Part shown: in pieces, positions 1-6,422 of the stretch
Numbering within the stretch: the stretch's first letter is position 1
How the letters are laid out: each line of letters opens with the position of its first letter
Source of the DNA: Curtobacterium sp. MCSS17_015
GTDB lineage: Bacteria; Actinomycetota; Actinomycetes; Actinomycetales; Microbacteriaceae
Assembly: GCF_003234265.2 (NCBI RefSeq)
Contig: NZ_CP126256.1
Coordinates: 2,604,001-2,668,000, forward strand
DNA length: 64,000 nt
Reading direction: 5' to 3'
Notes under the pieces: model-generated
The model's database searches: none
Told to the model about the DNA's origin: nothing
Seen by the model: only the letters and a program-made list of their open reading frames with translations
Program-made: the position numbers and the translations under genes

Positions 1-359
1 GCGCCGGCTGCAAGCTCTTCGTGCATCGTGTTGGCGACGTTCCGTGACTCCCGCCGAACCGAGTCGGCACGAACCGCGGTCGCGTACTCGGGTGCTGCGT
101 AGGCGAGGACGTCGGGGTCGGCCCATGTCCACACTTCCGTGTCGAGTCCGCGGACACCCCAGCCTGCGAGTGCACCGTCGACGATCGCTGCGTCTACTGG
201 TTCGTTGCGGCTGATGCGGTCTTGCACGGCATCGAACACGACACCGAGACGTGCGTCGGAGAAGTCCGTGGAGGACACAAGTCCGTGCACGCGGCCGGCT
301 TGCCGTGTATCACGGATGATCGCGCCGAGCAGGTTCCGTTCCGCTTGCGTGCCCGTCAC
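1..359 (-). CDS. Replicative DNA helicase, DnaB-like N-terminal part (prophage, cut by window edge)
   Basis: The visible 119 or so residues begin MTGTQAERNLLGAIIRDTR and match the all-alpha N-terminal domain of DnaB-family helicases: the stretch ERNLLGAII, followed by FSDARLGVVFDAVQDRI and EPVDAAIVDGAL, is typical of that domain. The Walker A part would lie left of position 1, so helicase activity is inferred. The GTG start overlaps the stop of the upstream initiator-like gene (GTGA overlap), which points to translational coupling. An initiator next to a helicase gene is the usual phage replication layout. It is last of the visible early operon. Confidence 0.72.
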   Translation of the reverse strand, partial: MTGTQAERNLLGAIIRDTRQAGRVHGLVSSTDFSDARLGVVFDAVQDRISRNEPVDAAIVDGALAGWGVRGLDTEVWTWADPDVLAYAAPEYATAVRADSVRRESRNVANTMHEELAAG

Positions 360-1192
360 GGGTTCATCCAGTCGTAGGCAGGAGATGCTGCCGCGGATGG
401 CTTGGCTTTCTTGAGCCAGGTGGTGAACGCTGCGTTCCATCGGGCTGCGTGCCGGTCGTGTGTTTCGGCGTGGAGGCGGAAGTTGTCTGCCTCTGCGACG
501 ACGTTCACGTTGCGGCTCTTGGCGAGCTCGATGTGGCTGGCGGTGGGTGCCCAGTCCTTCGGCAATCTTGTCTCCTTGATCCGCCCATCGCCGCTAGGAA
601 GCGAAGCTTCCGTAGTTGTAGATGTAGCTGTAGTTGTGGGAGACCCCCTGTCCGACCCGGTAGTAGAGGGGGTCTCGTAGGGGGTCTTGATGGGGGTGTC
701 AGAGGGGCTGTCAAGCAACGTGCGCAAGTGCGGGGACTGCCACGGATTGATTGGCGGCCCCTTCTCGTCCTTCGCCCGCTTGAACCCATCCGGGTTCTCG
801 TCGCGGAGCCTCCGCACCTCGTGAGCCACGGATGCCATGAGCGTCTTGGACGACACTGCCGTGAAGTCGAGGCCAATCGACTTCCACATGTTCGGGTTCT
901 GCAGGATGCCGTCGTGGCGGAGGAAGGATCGAATCTGAATCTCGTCTGAATCGACATCCGTGACGACAAAGCGGGCGGCTTCGAGCTCTGCACCGAATCG
1001 TTCGACGTCTGCTGCGGTGACGCCGGCCACGAGCTTGGAGATGCGCGCTGGTCGCCAGTCGGCGACTCCCACGTAGAGCAGCTTTGGTGAGGTGAGCAGG
1101 TACTCGTAGAGCCACTGTGCGCCCAACGAGAGTTCGCGCCAGTCTTGGTCGCCCCAGATGTCGATGCGGAGGTTTGCTCTGTCCCTCGGCAT
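356..1192 (-). CDS. Phage replication initiator-like protein
   Basis: A 278-aa protein. Residues 1-115 resemble the N-terminal winged-helix region of phage replication proteins (ELSLGAQWLYEYLLTSP, then FLRHDGILQNPNMW). A long Ser/Thr/Pro-rich linker follows at about 160-205. The C-terminal block (RLPKDWAPTASHIELAKSR, then FRLHAETHDRHAARWNAAF) resembles the DnaT/DnaD-like helicase-loading tail found in many phage initiators. The likely job is origin recognition or loading of the helicase encoded next. It overlaps both neighbours by 1-4 nt. The family call comes from architecture and neighbours; the origin-binding role is inferred. Confidence 0.6.
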   Translation of the reverse strand: MPRDRANLRIDIWGDQDWRELSLGAQWLYEYLLTSPKLLYVGVADWRPARISKLVAGVTAADVERFGAELEAARFVVTDVDSDEIQIRSFLRHDGILQNPNMWKSIGLDFTAVSSKTLMASVAHEVRRLRDENPDGFKRAKDEKGPPINPWQSPHLRTLLDSPSDTPIKTPYETPSTTGSDRGSPTTTATSTTTEASLPSGDGRIKETRLPKDWAPTASHIELAKSRNVNVVAEADNFRLHAETHDRHAARWNAAFTTWLKKAKPSAAASPAYDWMNP

Positions 1193-1395
1193 CAGCTGTC
1201 CGACAAGATGCGACGCACACCTGCCTCGGTGATGCCGAGTGCGTCACCGATGGCCTGGTTGCTGAGGCCGTACTGACGTGCCAGTTCGACGTACATGGTT
1301 CGCAGTCGCTTCGCCTCGGTGAGCTGTGATCGGCACAGCTTGAGGTGGTCGATTGCGATCTGCTGTCTGCTGTCCGTTTCCGCTACTATTGGCAT
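1192..1395 (-). CDS. Small helix-turn-helix protein
   Basis: A 67-aa protein with a C-terminal helix-turn-helix: LARQYGLSNQAIGDALGIT followed by EAGVRRIL reads as a sigma-70 region 4-like or Trp-repressor-like HTH. The start ATG has GGAAC a few bases upstream. The stop overlaps the next start (TGATG), so it is coupled to the initiator gene. It is first after the 1396-1538 gap, which holds a hairpin and the DnaA boxes, so it may control the replication operon or bind the origin. Both roles are inferred from position. Confidence 0.6.
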   Translation of the reverse strand: MPIVAETDSRQQIAIDHLKLCRSQLTEAKRLRTMYVELARQYGLSNQAIGDALGITEAGVRRILSDS

Positions 1396-1427
1396 AGCTC
1401 GTTCCTTTGTCTAGGTGTTCGGGTTAG

Positions 1428-1460
1428 GCCCCGGGTTTGTGTTGGCGCACTTCCCGGGGC
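1428..1460. promoter_or_regulatory. GC hairpin in the leader of the replication genes
   Basis: GCCCCGGG at 1428-1435 pairs perfectly with CCCGGGGC at 1453-1460 around a 17-nt loop. A second inverted pair, GTGTTCGG (1415-1422) and CCGAACAC (1474-1481), flanks it. The structure lies between the upstream gene stop (1539) and the HTH start (1395). It could be an attenuator, a terminator remnant or part of an origin; no T-run follows. Confidence 0.4.
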
Positions 1461-1504
1461 TGTTCTAATTCTACCGAACACAAGTGCGTTTCCGCAGTTT
1501 GTCC

Positions 1505-1543
1505 TGTGGATAACCATGTGGAGAGCGACCCGACTTATTCACA
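1505..1543. other. Pair of DnaA boxes, candidate phage replication origin
   Basis: TGTGGATAA at 1505-1513 is the reverse complement of the strong DnaA box TTATCCACA, and TTATTCACA at 1535-1543 fits the consensus TTATNCACA. The two face each other 21 bp apart. A comparatively A/T-rich stretch (about 1462-1490) lies next to them, and the HTH, initiator and helicase genes follow directly downstream. This arrangement suggests an origin or a DnaA-responsive site. Two boxes are few for a full origin. Confidence 0.45.
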
Positions 1544-1742
1544 TTGCCTGTGGAATTAGCCGTTTCCTTCGAGATGCACCCACGTGGCGAGCAGGTGACC
1601 GCTTCGAGCAGTGCCGTTCCTGCTTGCCGATACGGACCTTCACCTGCTCCTCGCCGGCTTCTGTCCACACGTCGAGCACTTCGAGGAACGCGGCCGGGTT
1701 CGTTTTGCTGACCATCCAGTCGCCGGGTTCGACGCTGCTCAT
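1539..1742 (-). CDS. Small hypothetical phage protein (67 aa)
   Basis: Starts MSSVEPGDWMVSKTNPAAF, with its ATG overlapping the methyltransferase stop (ATGA). The fold looks like a small beta-rich protein (VLDVWTEAGEEQVKVRIG) with a basic tail (KRSPARHVGASRRKRLIP), so nucleic-acid binding is possible. The second DnaA box overlaps its stop codon. I do not recognise a family. An in-frame upstream extension is rejected because the ATGA overlap matches the rest of the operon. Confidence 0.5.
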   Translation of the reverse strand: MSSVEPGDWMVSKTNPAAFLEVLDVWTEAGEEQVKVRIGKQERHCSKRSPARHVGASRRKRLIPQAM

Positions 1743-2434
1743 GCGGCGGCCTCCTGCCCCGTGATGTGGGCCAGCAGCTGCCGGCCGATGTGTTCGGTGT
1801 AGGCAGGCGGAATCGACTGAGCCATCTCGTGGTCGTTCATCCAATCGATGTCGAGCAGTTCGGCTCGCACTGATCGGGCTGGGACGTACCCACCGCGGCG
1901 GTCCGGGTTGTCACGATGCTCGGGCTTTCGGTGCCTACTGCCCCCGTAAACTCCCGCCCAGGTTGTGCCGTCGTGAATGCATCCGCCGGCACCCATGAGC
2001 CAATCGTTCGACTCGAACAAACGGTGTCTTTTGAGCGCGAGGGGATGCCCGTCCACGTCGCGGGCTCGTAGACCGAACTCCGTGCCGCAGAGTGTCAGCG
2101 CTTGCCGTAACGGTGCACCTTCGACGTTCTCGATGACGTACGGCTTGCCTGACGCGACGAGTGCAGTCCTGGTCGGTTCCAGCAGGTCGGGGTGCTGCAC
2201 GTCGTGCGCGTTCGCGCTGATGCTGTACGCCTGGCACGGCGGACTCGCATGGATCACGTCGAACTCGTGTCCATGCTCTGCGAGGTACTCGAGTGCGTCG
2301 CCTTGGTGGAACTCGAACGGGTAGTTGGGTTGCGGTGCGATGTCCACACCGACGACGTCGAACCCGGCGCGGTGGTAGCCCTTCCCTGCACCGCCGGCGC
2401 AGCAGAACAGGTCGAGTAGGCGTGGACGCTTCAT
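1739..2434 (-). CDS. C5-cytosine DNA methyltransferase (prophage)
   Basis: A 231-aa protein with the hallmarks of C5-cytosine methyltransferases: motif I LLDLFCCAGGAGKGY at residues 6-20 for SAM binding, motif IV with the catalytic cysteine in SPPCQAYS (Cys67), and motif VI VIENVEG. It is short for the family, so the target recognition region is small. The ATG at 2434 follows GGGGA; a GTG at 2470 is in frame but has no good ribosome site. No cognate restriction enzyme is nearby, so this is probably a solitary phage enzyme that protects phage DNA from host restriction. The target sequence cannot be read from the protein. Confidence 0.85.
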   Translation of the reverse strand: MKRPRLLDLFCCAGGAGKGYHRAGFDVVGVDIAPQPNYPFEFHQGDALEYLAEHGHEFDVIHASPPCQAYSISANAHDVQHPDLLEPTRTALVASGKPYVIENVEGAPLRQALTLCGTEFGLRARDVDGHPLALKRHRLFESNDWLMGAGGCIHDGTTWAGVYGGSRHRKPEHRDNPDRRGGYVPARSVRAELLDIDWMNDHEMAQSIPPAYTEHIGRQLLAHITGQEAAA

Positions 2435-2496
2435 GCGAGTCCCCAACGGTCGGTGATGCGACGCAGCCACGTGCCGGGACGGAGACGCGGGGTCAT
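2431..2496 (-). CDS. 21-aa ORF bridging rusA-like and methyltransferase genes
   Basis: The frame encodes MTPRLRPGTWLRRITDRWG plus two residues. Its ATG overlaps the RusA stop and its own stop overlaps the methyltransferase start, both as ATGA. This tidy double overlap is the same coupling used throughout the operon and suggests the peptide is translated, at least to carry ribosomes into the next gene. It is Arg-rich with no recognisable domain. It may simply be a translational bridge. Confidence 0.4.
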   Translation of the reverse strand: MTPRLRPGTWLRRITDRWGLA

Positions 2497-2855
2497 GGGA
2501 TCACCTCGATGAGCAGTTGCATGGATGCGGGTTGTCCTGGCCGGTAGGTGATGACGGGCATGACCTTCTCCATCCAGGTCGGGGTGTCGTCGTCGACTAC
2601 GCCGGCGTCAACGAGTCCGTCGCACAACGCTTTGAGCGTGGGTACGACGTTGTCGGCATCGCGACGTGTCGTTGTGCGGACGAACCAGGTGACGGTGACG
2701 CGCACCCGGTCGCAGATGGGGATGCCGGCGTTCTTCGCGGCGTAGAACGAAGCGGCTCTGACCTGTTTGGTCAGAGCCGCTTTCTTCGCCCAGTGCAGGC
2801 GTTGGTTTGCGTTGAGCGGTGGCCGCTCGTAGGGGAGGTCAAGCGTCCATCGCAT
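2493..2855 (-). CDS. RusA-type Holliday junction resolvase
   Basis: A 120-aa protein with the RusA signature: an N-terminal strand and substrate-binding PPLNANQRLHWAKK, then the acidic metal-binding stretch RRDADNVVPTLKALCDGL and VDAGVVDDD at residues 64-90. RusA enzymes are dimeric nucleases that cleave Holliday junctions. In phages they resolve recombination intermediates before packaging. Asp66, Asp68 and the downstream acidic cluster are present, so activity is expected. Its start lies inside the end of the upstream 71-aa gene (17-nt overlap). The exonuclease at 4976-5830 is in the same operon. Confidence 0.85.
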   Translation of the reverse strand: MRWTLDLPYERPPLNANQRLHWAKKAALTKQVRAASFYAAKNAGIPICDRVRVTVTWFVRTTTRRDADNVVPTLKALCDGLVDAGVVDDDTPTWMEKVMPVITYRPGQPASMQLLIEVIP

Positions 2856-3054
2856 CGGGTATCACCACCCGCAGGTCCCGCAGTCGGCGGGTGTCGATGC
2901 GGTTGCTCATCGTCGATCGCAGATTTGCGCAGGGACGCTCGTGCTTGTCTACGTAGAGGTCTACAACGCGCCAGATCGCGCCAGAGGATGACCATCGTGA
3001 CGTGACGAGATCGCCGGCCTGTGCCAGCGCCCCGTCTCGGTACTGCGTCTTCAT
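2839..3054 (-). CDS. Small hypothetical phage protein (71 aa)
   Basis: Begins MKTQYRDGALAQAGDLVTSR. The core, GDLVTSRWSSSGAIWRVVDLYVD, looks like a small SH3-like beta barrel. AAGGAG lies ahead of the ATG at 3054, which is preferred over in-frame upstream codons. The gene runs 17 nt into the resolvase gene. No recognised family or assigned function. Confidence 0.5.
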   Translation of the reverse strand: MKTQYRDGALAQAGDLVTSRWSSSGAIWRVVDLYVDKHERPCANLRSTMSNRIDTRRLRDLRVVIPDAMDA

Positions 3055-3074
3055 TCGCGCTTCTCCTTTGTCGA

Positions 3075-3212
3075 TCATTCGGGTATCCCGTCTTCCATGC
3101 GTCCGGCGATTAGCTTTTCGCAATCGTCGGCTATTTTTCGCAATGCACCACTGTTGAGACGTGGCAGCACGATGAGGACGTCGAGCAGTAGGCCGGGCTT
3201 GTTCTCGGTCAT
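3075..3212 (-). CDS. Small hypothetical phage protein (45 aa)
   Basis: Encodes MTENKPGLLLDVLIVLPRL and a helical, charged tail (IADDCEKLIAGRMEDGIPE). The ATG overlaps the stop of the upstream TM peptide gene, and its ribosome site GGAAAGG is embedded in the last codons of that gene. The N-terminal hydrophobic run is too short and polar-flanked for a firm TM call. Function unknown. Confidence 0.5.
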   Translation of the reverse strand: MTENKPGLLLDVLIVLPRLNSGALRKIADDCEKLIAGRMEDGIPE

Positions 3213-3322
3213 GATGCGTTCGCCTTTCCGGGGGTCAGGTGCGTGGAGCTTTCGAGTCGATCGAGACGGCTCCACGTTGACCACATGAACATCAGCAGGA
3301 GCACTGCGGTCGATAGCGTCAT
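3209..3322 (-). CDS. 37-aa single-TM peptide, paralogue of the 12420-12530 peptide
   Basis: Encodes MTLSTAVLLLMFMWSTW, then SRLDRLESSTHLTPGKANAS. One N-terminal membrane helix (residues 3-16) is followed by the motif STWxRLDRLE. The same motif occurs in the peptide at 12420-12530, so the two are paralogues inside one prophage. Both ends overlap neighbours as ATGA. The last codons (GKANAS) contain GGAAAGG, the ribosome site for the next gene. A small membrane role is likely; the actual function is unknown. Confidence 0.6.
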   Translation of the reverse strand: MTLSTAVLLLMFMWSTWSRLDRLESSTHLTPGKANAS

Positions 3323-3462
3323 GACGCGTCCGCCTTCCCGTGTTCTCGCTTCCACCGGCAGGACATGCACTCGCTGAGCGTGTTGTACGGCGGCTTGTAG
3401 TAGCCGCTTTGTCCACAGTTCGGGCAGTCGTAGACGGTCCCGTAGGGAGCCTCAAGCTTCAC
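3319..3462 (-). CDS. 47-aa zinc-ribbon protein
   Basis: The GTG start overlaps the upstream stop (GTGA). The protein starts MKLEAPYGTVYDCPNCGQSG and has two CxxC knuckles, CPNC and CMSC, spaced by 16 residues, a standard zinc-ribbon layout. The tail EHGKADAS ends in the recurring junction module that supplies the ribosome site for the next gene. Nucleic-acid or protein binding is typical of such ribbons; no target can be named. Confidence 0.62.
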   Translation of the reverse strand: MKLEAPYGTVYDCPNCGQSGYYKPPYNTLSECMSCRWKREHGKADAS

Positions 3463-3752
3463 CGCTGTCCTCCAACTCCCGTATAGCCGTTCCCGTAGCC
3501 GCGCGTTGCGCTGCTGTCGTCGTCTCCTACATCGGGGTCGGTCACGGTTCGGTACAGCAGCTCCATCTCGACGGTTTCGCTGACTCGGGCAAGCATTGAC
3601 GCAAAGGCGCTGTCTGGTGTCGGGTGCCGGTGCTGACAGTTTTTGCGGTGACACTCGGGCCATTCGGGCATGACGATCGCGCGGGACACCGTGGTTGCGT
3701 AGATGGCCTGCTTGATGCGGCTGAGCAGTTCGGCCGTCACCTGCTCACTCAT
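3459..3752 (-). CDS. Hypothetical phage protein (97 aa) with Cys/His cluster
   Basis: Starts MSEQVTAELLSRIKQAIYA at the ATG at 3752, which follows AGGAGG. Residues 33-43 hold C-H-C-H residues (ECHRKNCQHRH), a possible metal site. The C-terminus is Gly-rich. The first four residues and the DNA at the start are shared with the gene at 6721-6858, and in both cases the preceding reading frame ends APQE(G/D)RDE. The frame stays open upstream into the MTPEQ gene, but the junction homology supports starting here. Confidence 0.55.
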   Translation of the reverse strand: MSEQVTAELLSRIKQAIYATTVSRAIVMPEWPECHRKNCQHRHPTPDSAFASMLARVSETVEMELLYRTVTDPDVGDDDSSATRGYGNGYTGVGGQR

Positions 3753-4112
3753 CACGGCCCTCCTGGGGTGCGAGCATCTTGTCGGCCTTTGCATGTGGGA
3801 ACGGCAGAGAGTCCGGACGAGCAGGCTCATCCGAGTCCGCAATCCGAGTGCGTCGAGTTTCGCGTCGAGCATGCTCGGCTCCTGGGGTGCGGTGTCGGTG
3901 GTGAGGATGGCGTCGAGCTCCCGGTTTGCCAGGTGATAGCCGTCCCGATGGTTCCACCGCTGCACCGCTTCGAGTTGGTCCGCAACGGAACGGAGAGTGG
4001 CGGCGGACTCATTGAGCGTCATTGCTACGTGCGGCGCGTCGAAGTCCATTGCTTGCGATTCAGCCATCTGCGACAGTCGTTCCGCCAGCACGCGCATCTG
4101 CTCCGGGGTCAT
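3745..4112 (-). pseudogene. MTPEQ-family early gene, probably frameshifted near 3840
   Basis: The N-terminal frame reads MTPEQMRVLAERLSQMAES, then SVADQLEAV and LTTDTAPQE. This is a clear paralogue of the gene at 6851-7135 (MTPEQMRALLSRA, TAADQLEAV, LTADTAPQE). Past MLDAKLDALGL the reading becomes implausible, with rare AGA/AGG codons. A neighbouring frame gives a natural tail ending KADKMLAPQEGRDE, whose stop overlaps the next ATG exactly as in the paralogue. A single-base indel at about 3835-3850, or a separate second gene starting at MLDAKLDAL, would explain this. Sequencing error is also possible. Confidence 0.5.
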
Positions 4113-4243
4113 CGCTGGACCACTTTGCAGGAGCCGCACTCGCGAATCTCATCCAGGGGCAGTTCAACTCCGGCGAGTAGCTGCCAGCCGTGTCCGCGGC
4201 AGTATGTGATGCTTGCTGTCTGCTCCGGGGTGGGGGCGGTCAT
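4109..4243 (-). CDS. 44-aa Cys-rich hypothetical protein
   Basis: Encodes MTAPTPEQTASITYCRGHGW, then a stretch ending IRECGSCKVVQR. It has a single CxxC near the C-terminus and a Cys-Arg-Gly-His near the middle, so a mini zinc site is plausible. It carries the TPEQ tetrapeptide seen in the MTPEQ family. AAAGGGAAG precedes the ATG. The stop overlaps the MTPEQ gene start (ATGA). Function unknown. Confidence 0.5.
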   Translation of the reverse strand: MTAPTPEQTASITYCRGHGWQLLAGVELPLDEIRECGSCKVVQR

Positions 4244-4422
4244 CGCATCTTCCCTTTCAGTGCGTTTCGAAGTGTGCGGAATCGTTCGTACCGTTCCGGG
4301 TCGAACAGGCGATCGGTTTGGATGAGCAACCACACGACGCACCAGACCAGACCGATGAGCGCGTAGGCGGCCGCGATGATGCCGATGACGATGAGCGGCC
4401 ACCCGGTGATCGTGACGGTCAT
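4240..4422 (-). CDS. 60-aa membrane protein
   Basis: Starts MTVTITGWPLIVIGIIAAA. One long or two short membrane helices cover residues 7-34 (hydrophobic through ALIGLVWCVVWLLI), followed by a basic cytoplasmic tail (RYERFRTLRNALKGKMR). Its ATG overlaps the preceding stop and its stop overlaps the next ATG. Candidate roles such as superinfection exclusion or membrane anchoring are guesses from topology. Confidence 0.55.
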   Translation of the reverse strand: MTVTITGWPLIVIGIIAAAYALIGLVWCVVWLLIQTDRLFDPERYERFRTLRNALKGKMR

Positions 4423-4973
4423 GCGTTCTGCTCCTTTGCCGCGTTGAGTGCTGCCCGGATCTGCCCGAGTACGTCTTCCCCTGCGCCTGCGTTCTTCGCT
4501 GCGTGTCCGAGCGCGTTAAGTGCGGCGGGGTCATTGCCGGCGATTGCGAGCTCGGACAGCCAGTCGGGCTGTGCTGCTGCTGTGGGCAGCGGTTCGACAT
4601 GCCACAGCTGCTTACGGCCAGCCCCGGACGCTCTGATCGTCACATCGCGGGGGCCGTCGATGTGCGAGAGGTGACTGATGCGGACCCCGCCGCGCTTCTC
4701 CTTGCCGAACATGACTTCTGGGTCGTTGTAGACAGTCACCCGGCGGCCCACCCATTCGGTGCCCTTCGTTCCCCAGCACGCGGCGAGGACGTCAAGCATC
4801 CCCTTACTGGGACGCCAAACACGATCAAGCTCGACAAGCTGAATCTCAGCCACGATCTTGCCGTCACGTCGGCCGAGACGAGACCCGGCGTCGATCGTGA
4901 ACGTGCGTGGCTCGACGAGTTCAACAGCGTCGAGTTGGTCGCTGTTGGGCGCGAGGGCCTGAGTGATGTCCAT
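4419..4973 (-). CDS. Unrecognised partner of the phage exonuclease (184 aa)
   Basis: Starts MDITQALAPNSDQLDAVELV, 2 nt after the exonuclease stop. The middle (residues 12-125) looks like a compact beta-rich, possibly OB-like domain with VGRRVTVYNDPEVMFGKEK and GGVRISHLSHIDGP. The C-terminal 60 residues are helical and Ala-rich. Early-region exonucleases are usually paired with a single-strand annealing or ssDNA-binding protein, and this gene holds that position. It does not show RecT, Erf or SSB motifs that I can recognise, so the annealase/ssDNA-binding idea is inference. Confidence 0.55.
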   Translation of the reverse strand: MDITQALAPNSDQLDAVELVEPRTFTIDAGSRLGRRDGKIVAEIQLVELDRVWRPSKGMLDVLAACWGTKGTEWVGRRVTVYNDPEVMFGKEKRGGVRISHLSHIDGPRDVTIRASGAGRKQLWHVEPLPTAAAQPDWLSELAIAGNDPAALNALGHAAKNAGAGEDVLGQIRAALNAAKEQNA

Positions 4974-4975
4974 CG

Positions 4976-5830
4976 TCAGAACTCGATTCCGTGGAGGGGC
5001 CCGTACTCGTCCTCGTGTTGGTTGACGAGCCAGTTGGGTGGGCTGATGAGTTGCGGCTCCGTGGGGTAGCCGGGCCAGATGTCGGATGCGGTGCATTCGG
5101 CGTAGAGCTCGAGTGCCCGTTGCACCCGTGCTTCTCCCATGCGTGCCCATTCGATGTCGAGCGTGTGTACGCCGACGAGGTGGGGCGCTTCGGATTCGAC
5201 GACGACGAAGTAGAACGGCATCGACCAGTTGCCGAGGTCGAGGGTGCGCATGTAGTGGGCCTGCTGCACGTCGTATCCGTAGTCGGCGACGGTGCGGGTG
5301 AAGCCATCCACGGATGCGCACTTCGCGGTGGTCTTGAGGTCCACCGCGACGGGGTTCTCATCGAGGGCGAGGTAGTCGAACCGTGCCCGCATGTCGACGC
5401 CGGTGTCCTCGTCCGTGGTGAACACGGACGTCTCGGGGTGCCCGCCGCGTTCGAACAACGGTCCGGCTACGGGGTGCGCGAGGACCGCCTCAGCCATCCC
5501 GTCGATGCGTGCAGCCTGTGCTGGTGCGACCGGAGTGAGCCCGATGGCACGCTGCTCCTCAGCCCATGCGATAGTCGTCGCCTTCGTGGACACCGCTCCG
5601 GATGCCGTGACGTGCTCATCCGGGTAGGCGACCGTCCCAGCGCCGATGCCGAGCACCTTCGTGTGGACAGCGGTGCCGACATCGAACGATTGCTTGCCGG
5701 CCTGCTGGTGGGTGCGCCAGTAGTCGAACCTGGCGGGTGATTCGAGGAGGCGTCGTGCGCCGGTGGAGGACAGCGCCGGGTGTGCGTGGTAGTCGCGTTC
5801 CGGCATGTCGAGGATGATGCGCGGGCTCAT
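4976..5830 (-). CDS. PD-(D/E)XK exonuclease, RecE/DUF3799-like
   Basis: A 284-aa protein starting MSPRIILDMPERDYHAHPAL. SSTGARRLLESPARFDYW is characteristic of phage RecE-C/DUF3799 nucleases. The catalytic core is visible: Asp152 in RFDYLA, Asp164-x-Lys166 in VAVDLKTT, and the QQAHY motif at 189-193. Family members are processive 5'-3' exonucleases that make 3' overhangs for annealing-type recombination. The ATG overlaps the stop of a 35-aa zinc-finger gene (ATGA), and the partner gene follows directly. With RusA it forms a recombination module. Confidence 0.82.
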   Translation of the reverse strand: MSPRIILDMPERDYHAHPALSSTGARRLLESPARFDYWRTHQQAGKQSFDVGTAVHTKVLGIGAGTVAYPDEHVTASGAVSTKATTIAWAEEQRAIGLTPVAPAQAARIDGMAEAVLAHPVAGPLFERGGHPETSVFTTDEDTGVDMRARFDYLALDENPVAVDLKTTAKCASVDGFTRTVADYGYDVQQAHYMRTLDLGNWSMPFYFVVVESEAPHLVGVHTLDIEWARMGEARVQRALELYAECTASDIWPGYPTEPQLISPPNWLVNQHEDEYGPLHGIEF

Positions 5831-5934
5831 CGTCCGTCTCCGAGGTGGCTGTCTTCGCAGTCTTCGGCGGCGCTGTACGAGCTGTACGGCACCCCGCATC
5901 TGTCGCAGATGTACTCGTGGATTTCGGTTGGCAT
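5827..5934 (-). CDS. 35-aa zinc-finger-like protein
   Basis: Encodes MPTEIHEYICDRCGVPYSSY, then SAAEDCEDSHLGDGR. CxxC plus a later Cys and His suggest a C2-CH zinc site. AGGAGG lies 7 nt ahead of the ATG. The stop overlaps the exonuclease start. A 6-bp hairpin (5961-5966 with 5973-5978) lies in the 60-nt gap upstream, the largest gap in this part of the operon. Function unknown. Confidence 0.5.
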   Translation of the reverse strand: MPTEIHEYICDRCGVPYSSYSAAEDCEDSHLGDGR

Positions 5935-5994
5935 GTGCTGCCTCCTGGGCATGATGGTTGACGCCCTCAGTGGGGCGTGGATGGGGTGCGGTGG

Positions 5995-6120
5995 TTAGTC
6001 GCGGTCGGGGACGTCGACCCACTCAGCGGCGCGGGCGATCTGCTTGCCCACGTAGTCGTCGTCGAGGTCGGTGAGCGTCCAGCAGACGGGGCAGCCGCAG
6101 AGGGGGCCGTGGGGTCTCAT
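5995..6120 (-). CDS. 41-aa Cys-rich hypothetical protein
   Basis: Encodes MRPHGPLCGCPVCWTLTDLD, then DDYVGKQIARAAEWVDVPDRD. It has a C-x-C-x2-C cluster near the N-terminus and an acidic, helical C-terminus. The ATG directly abuts the upstream stop. Ends with TAA, unusual here. Metal binding is likely from the cysteines; no family recognised. Confidence 0.48.
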   Translation of the reverse strand: MRPHGPLCGCPVCWTLTDLDDDYVGKQIARAAEWVDVPDRD

Positions 6121-6261
6121 TCAAATGTGCCCCGCCGGTCGCCCGGCTTGCGTCCACTGCAGATGCGTGTGGTCCCGGCCCAGCGAACAGGAGCAACGGG
6201 CCGAGTCGCAATCACAACTCAGGTACCCGCTGCGGCATCGGTGGTTACCGTCAGGCGTCAT
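6121..6261 (-). CDS. 46-aa Cys/His-rich hypothetical protein
   Basis: Encodes MTPDGNHRCRSGYLSCDCDS, then ARCSCSLGRDHTHLQW. Five cysteines and three histidines in 30 residues indicate a metal-binding mini-protein. The ATG overlaps the stop of the upstream two-TM gene. It is one of a run of consecutive Cys-rich micro-genes in this operon. Function unknown. Confidence 0.48.
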   Translation of the reverse strand: MTPDGNHRCRSGYLSCDCDSARCSCSLGRDHTHLQWTQAGRPAGHI

Positions 6262-6422
6262 CGTCGTGCCTTTCGTTCGTCGTGTCGGATGCAGATGGTG
6301 GTGATGCCCCACAACACGCAAACAGCGGCGAGGAGTGTGGCCCCGTTGACGGCAGCGGGGAGGAACAGTTGCGTGATGAACACGGCTGCTGCGAACGTGA
6401 GGAGGAGGAGTGGGGCTCTCAT
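6258..6422 (-). CDS. 54-aa membrane protein (two TM helices)
   Basis: Encodes MRAPLLLLTFAAAVFITQLF, then GATLLAAVCVLWGITTICI and a basic tail HDERKARR. Two hydrophobic helices with a short loop give a hairpin topology and a cytoplasmic positive tail. The ATG overlaps the WKADAS stop module of the upstream gene, whose GGAAGG is the ribosome site. Holin-like size and topology are noted, but the position in the early operon argues against a lysis role. Confidence 0.52.
   Translation of the reverse strand: MRAPLLLLTFAAAVFITQLFLPAAVNGATLLAAVCVLWGITTICIRHDERKARR

Noticed and set aside
6258..6422. Holin assignment for the two-TM protein
   Set aside because: Size and topology fit, but it lies mid early operon with no endolysin near. 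Called only a membrane protein.
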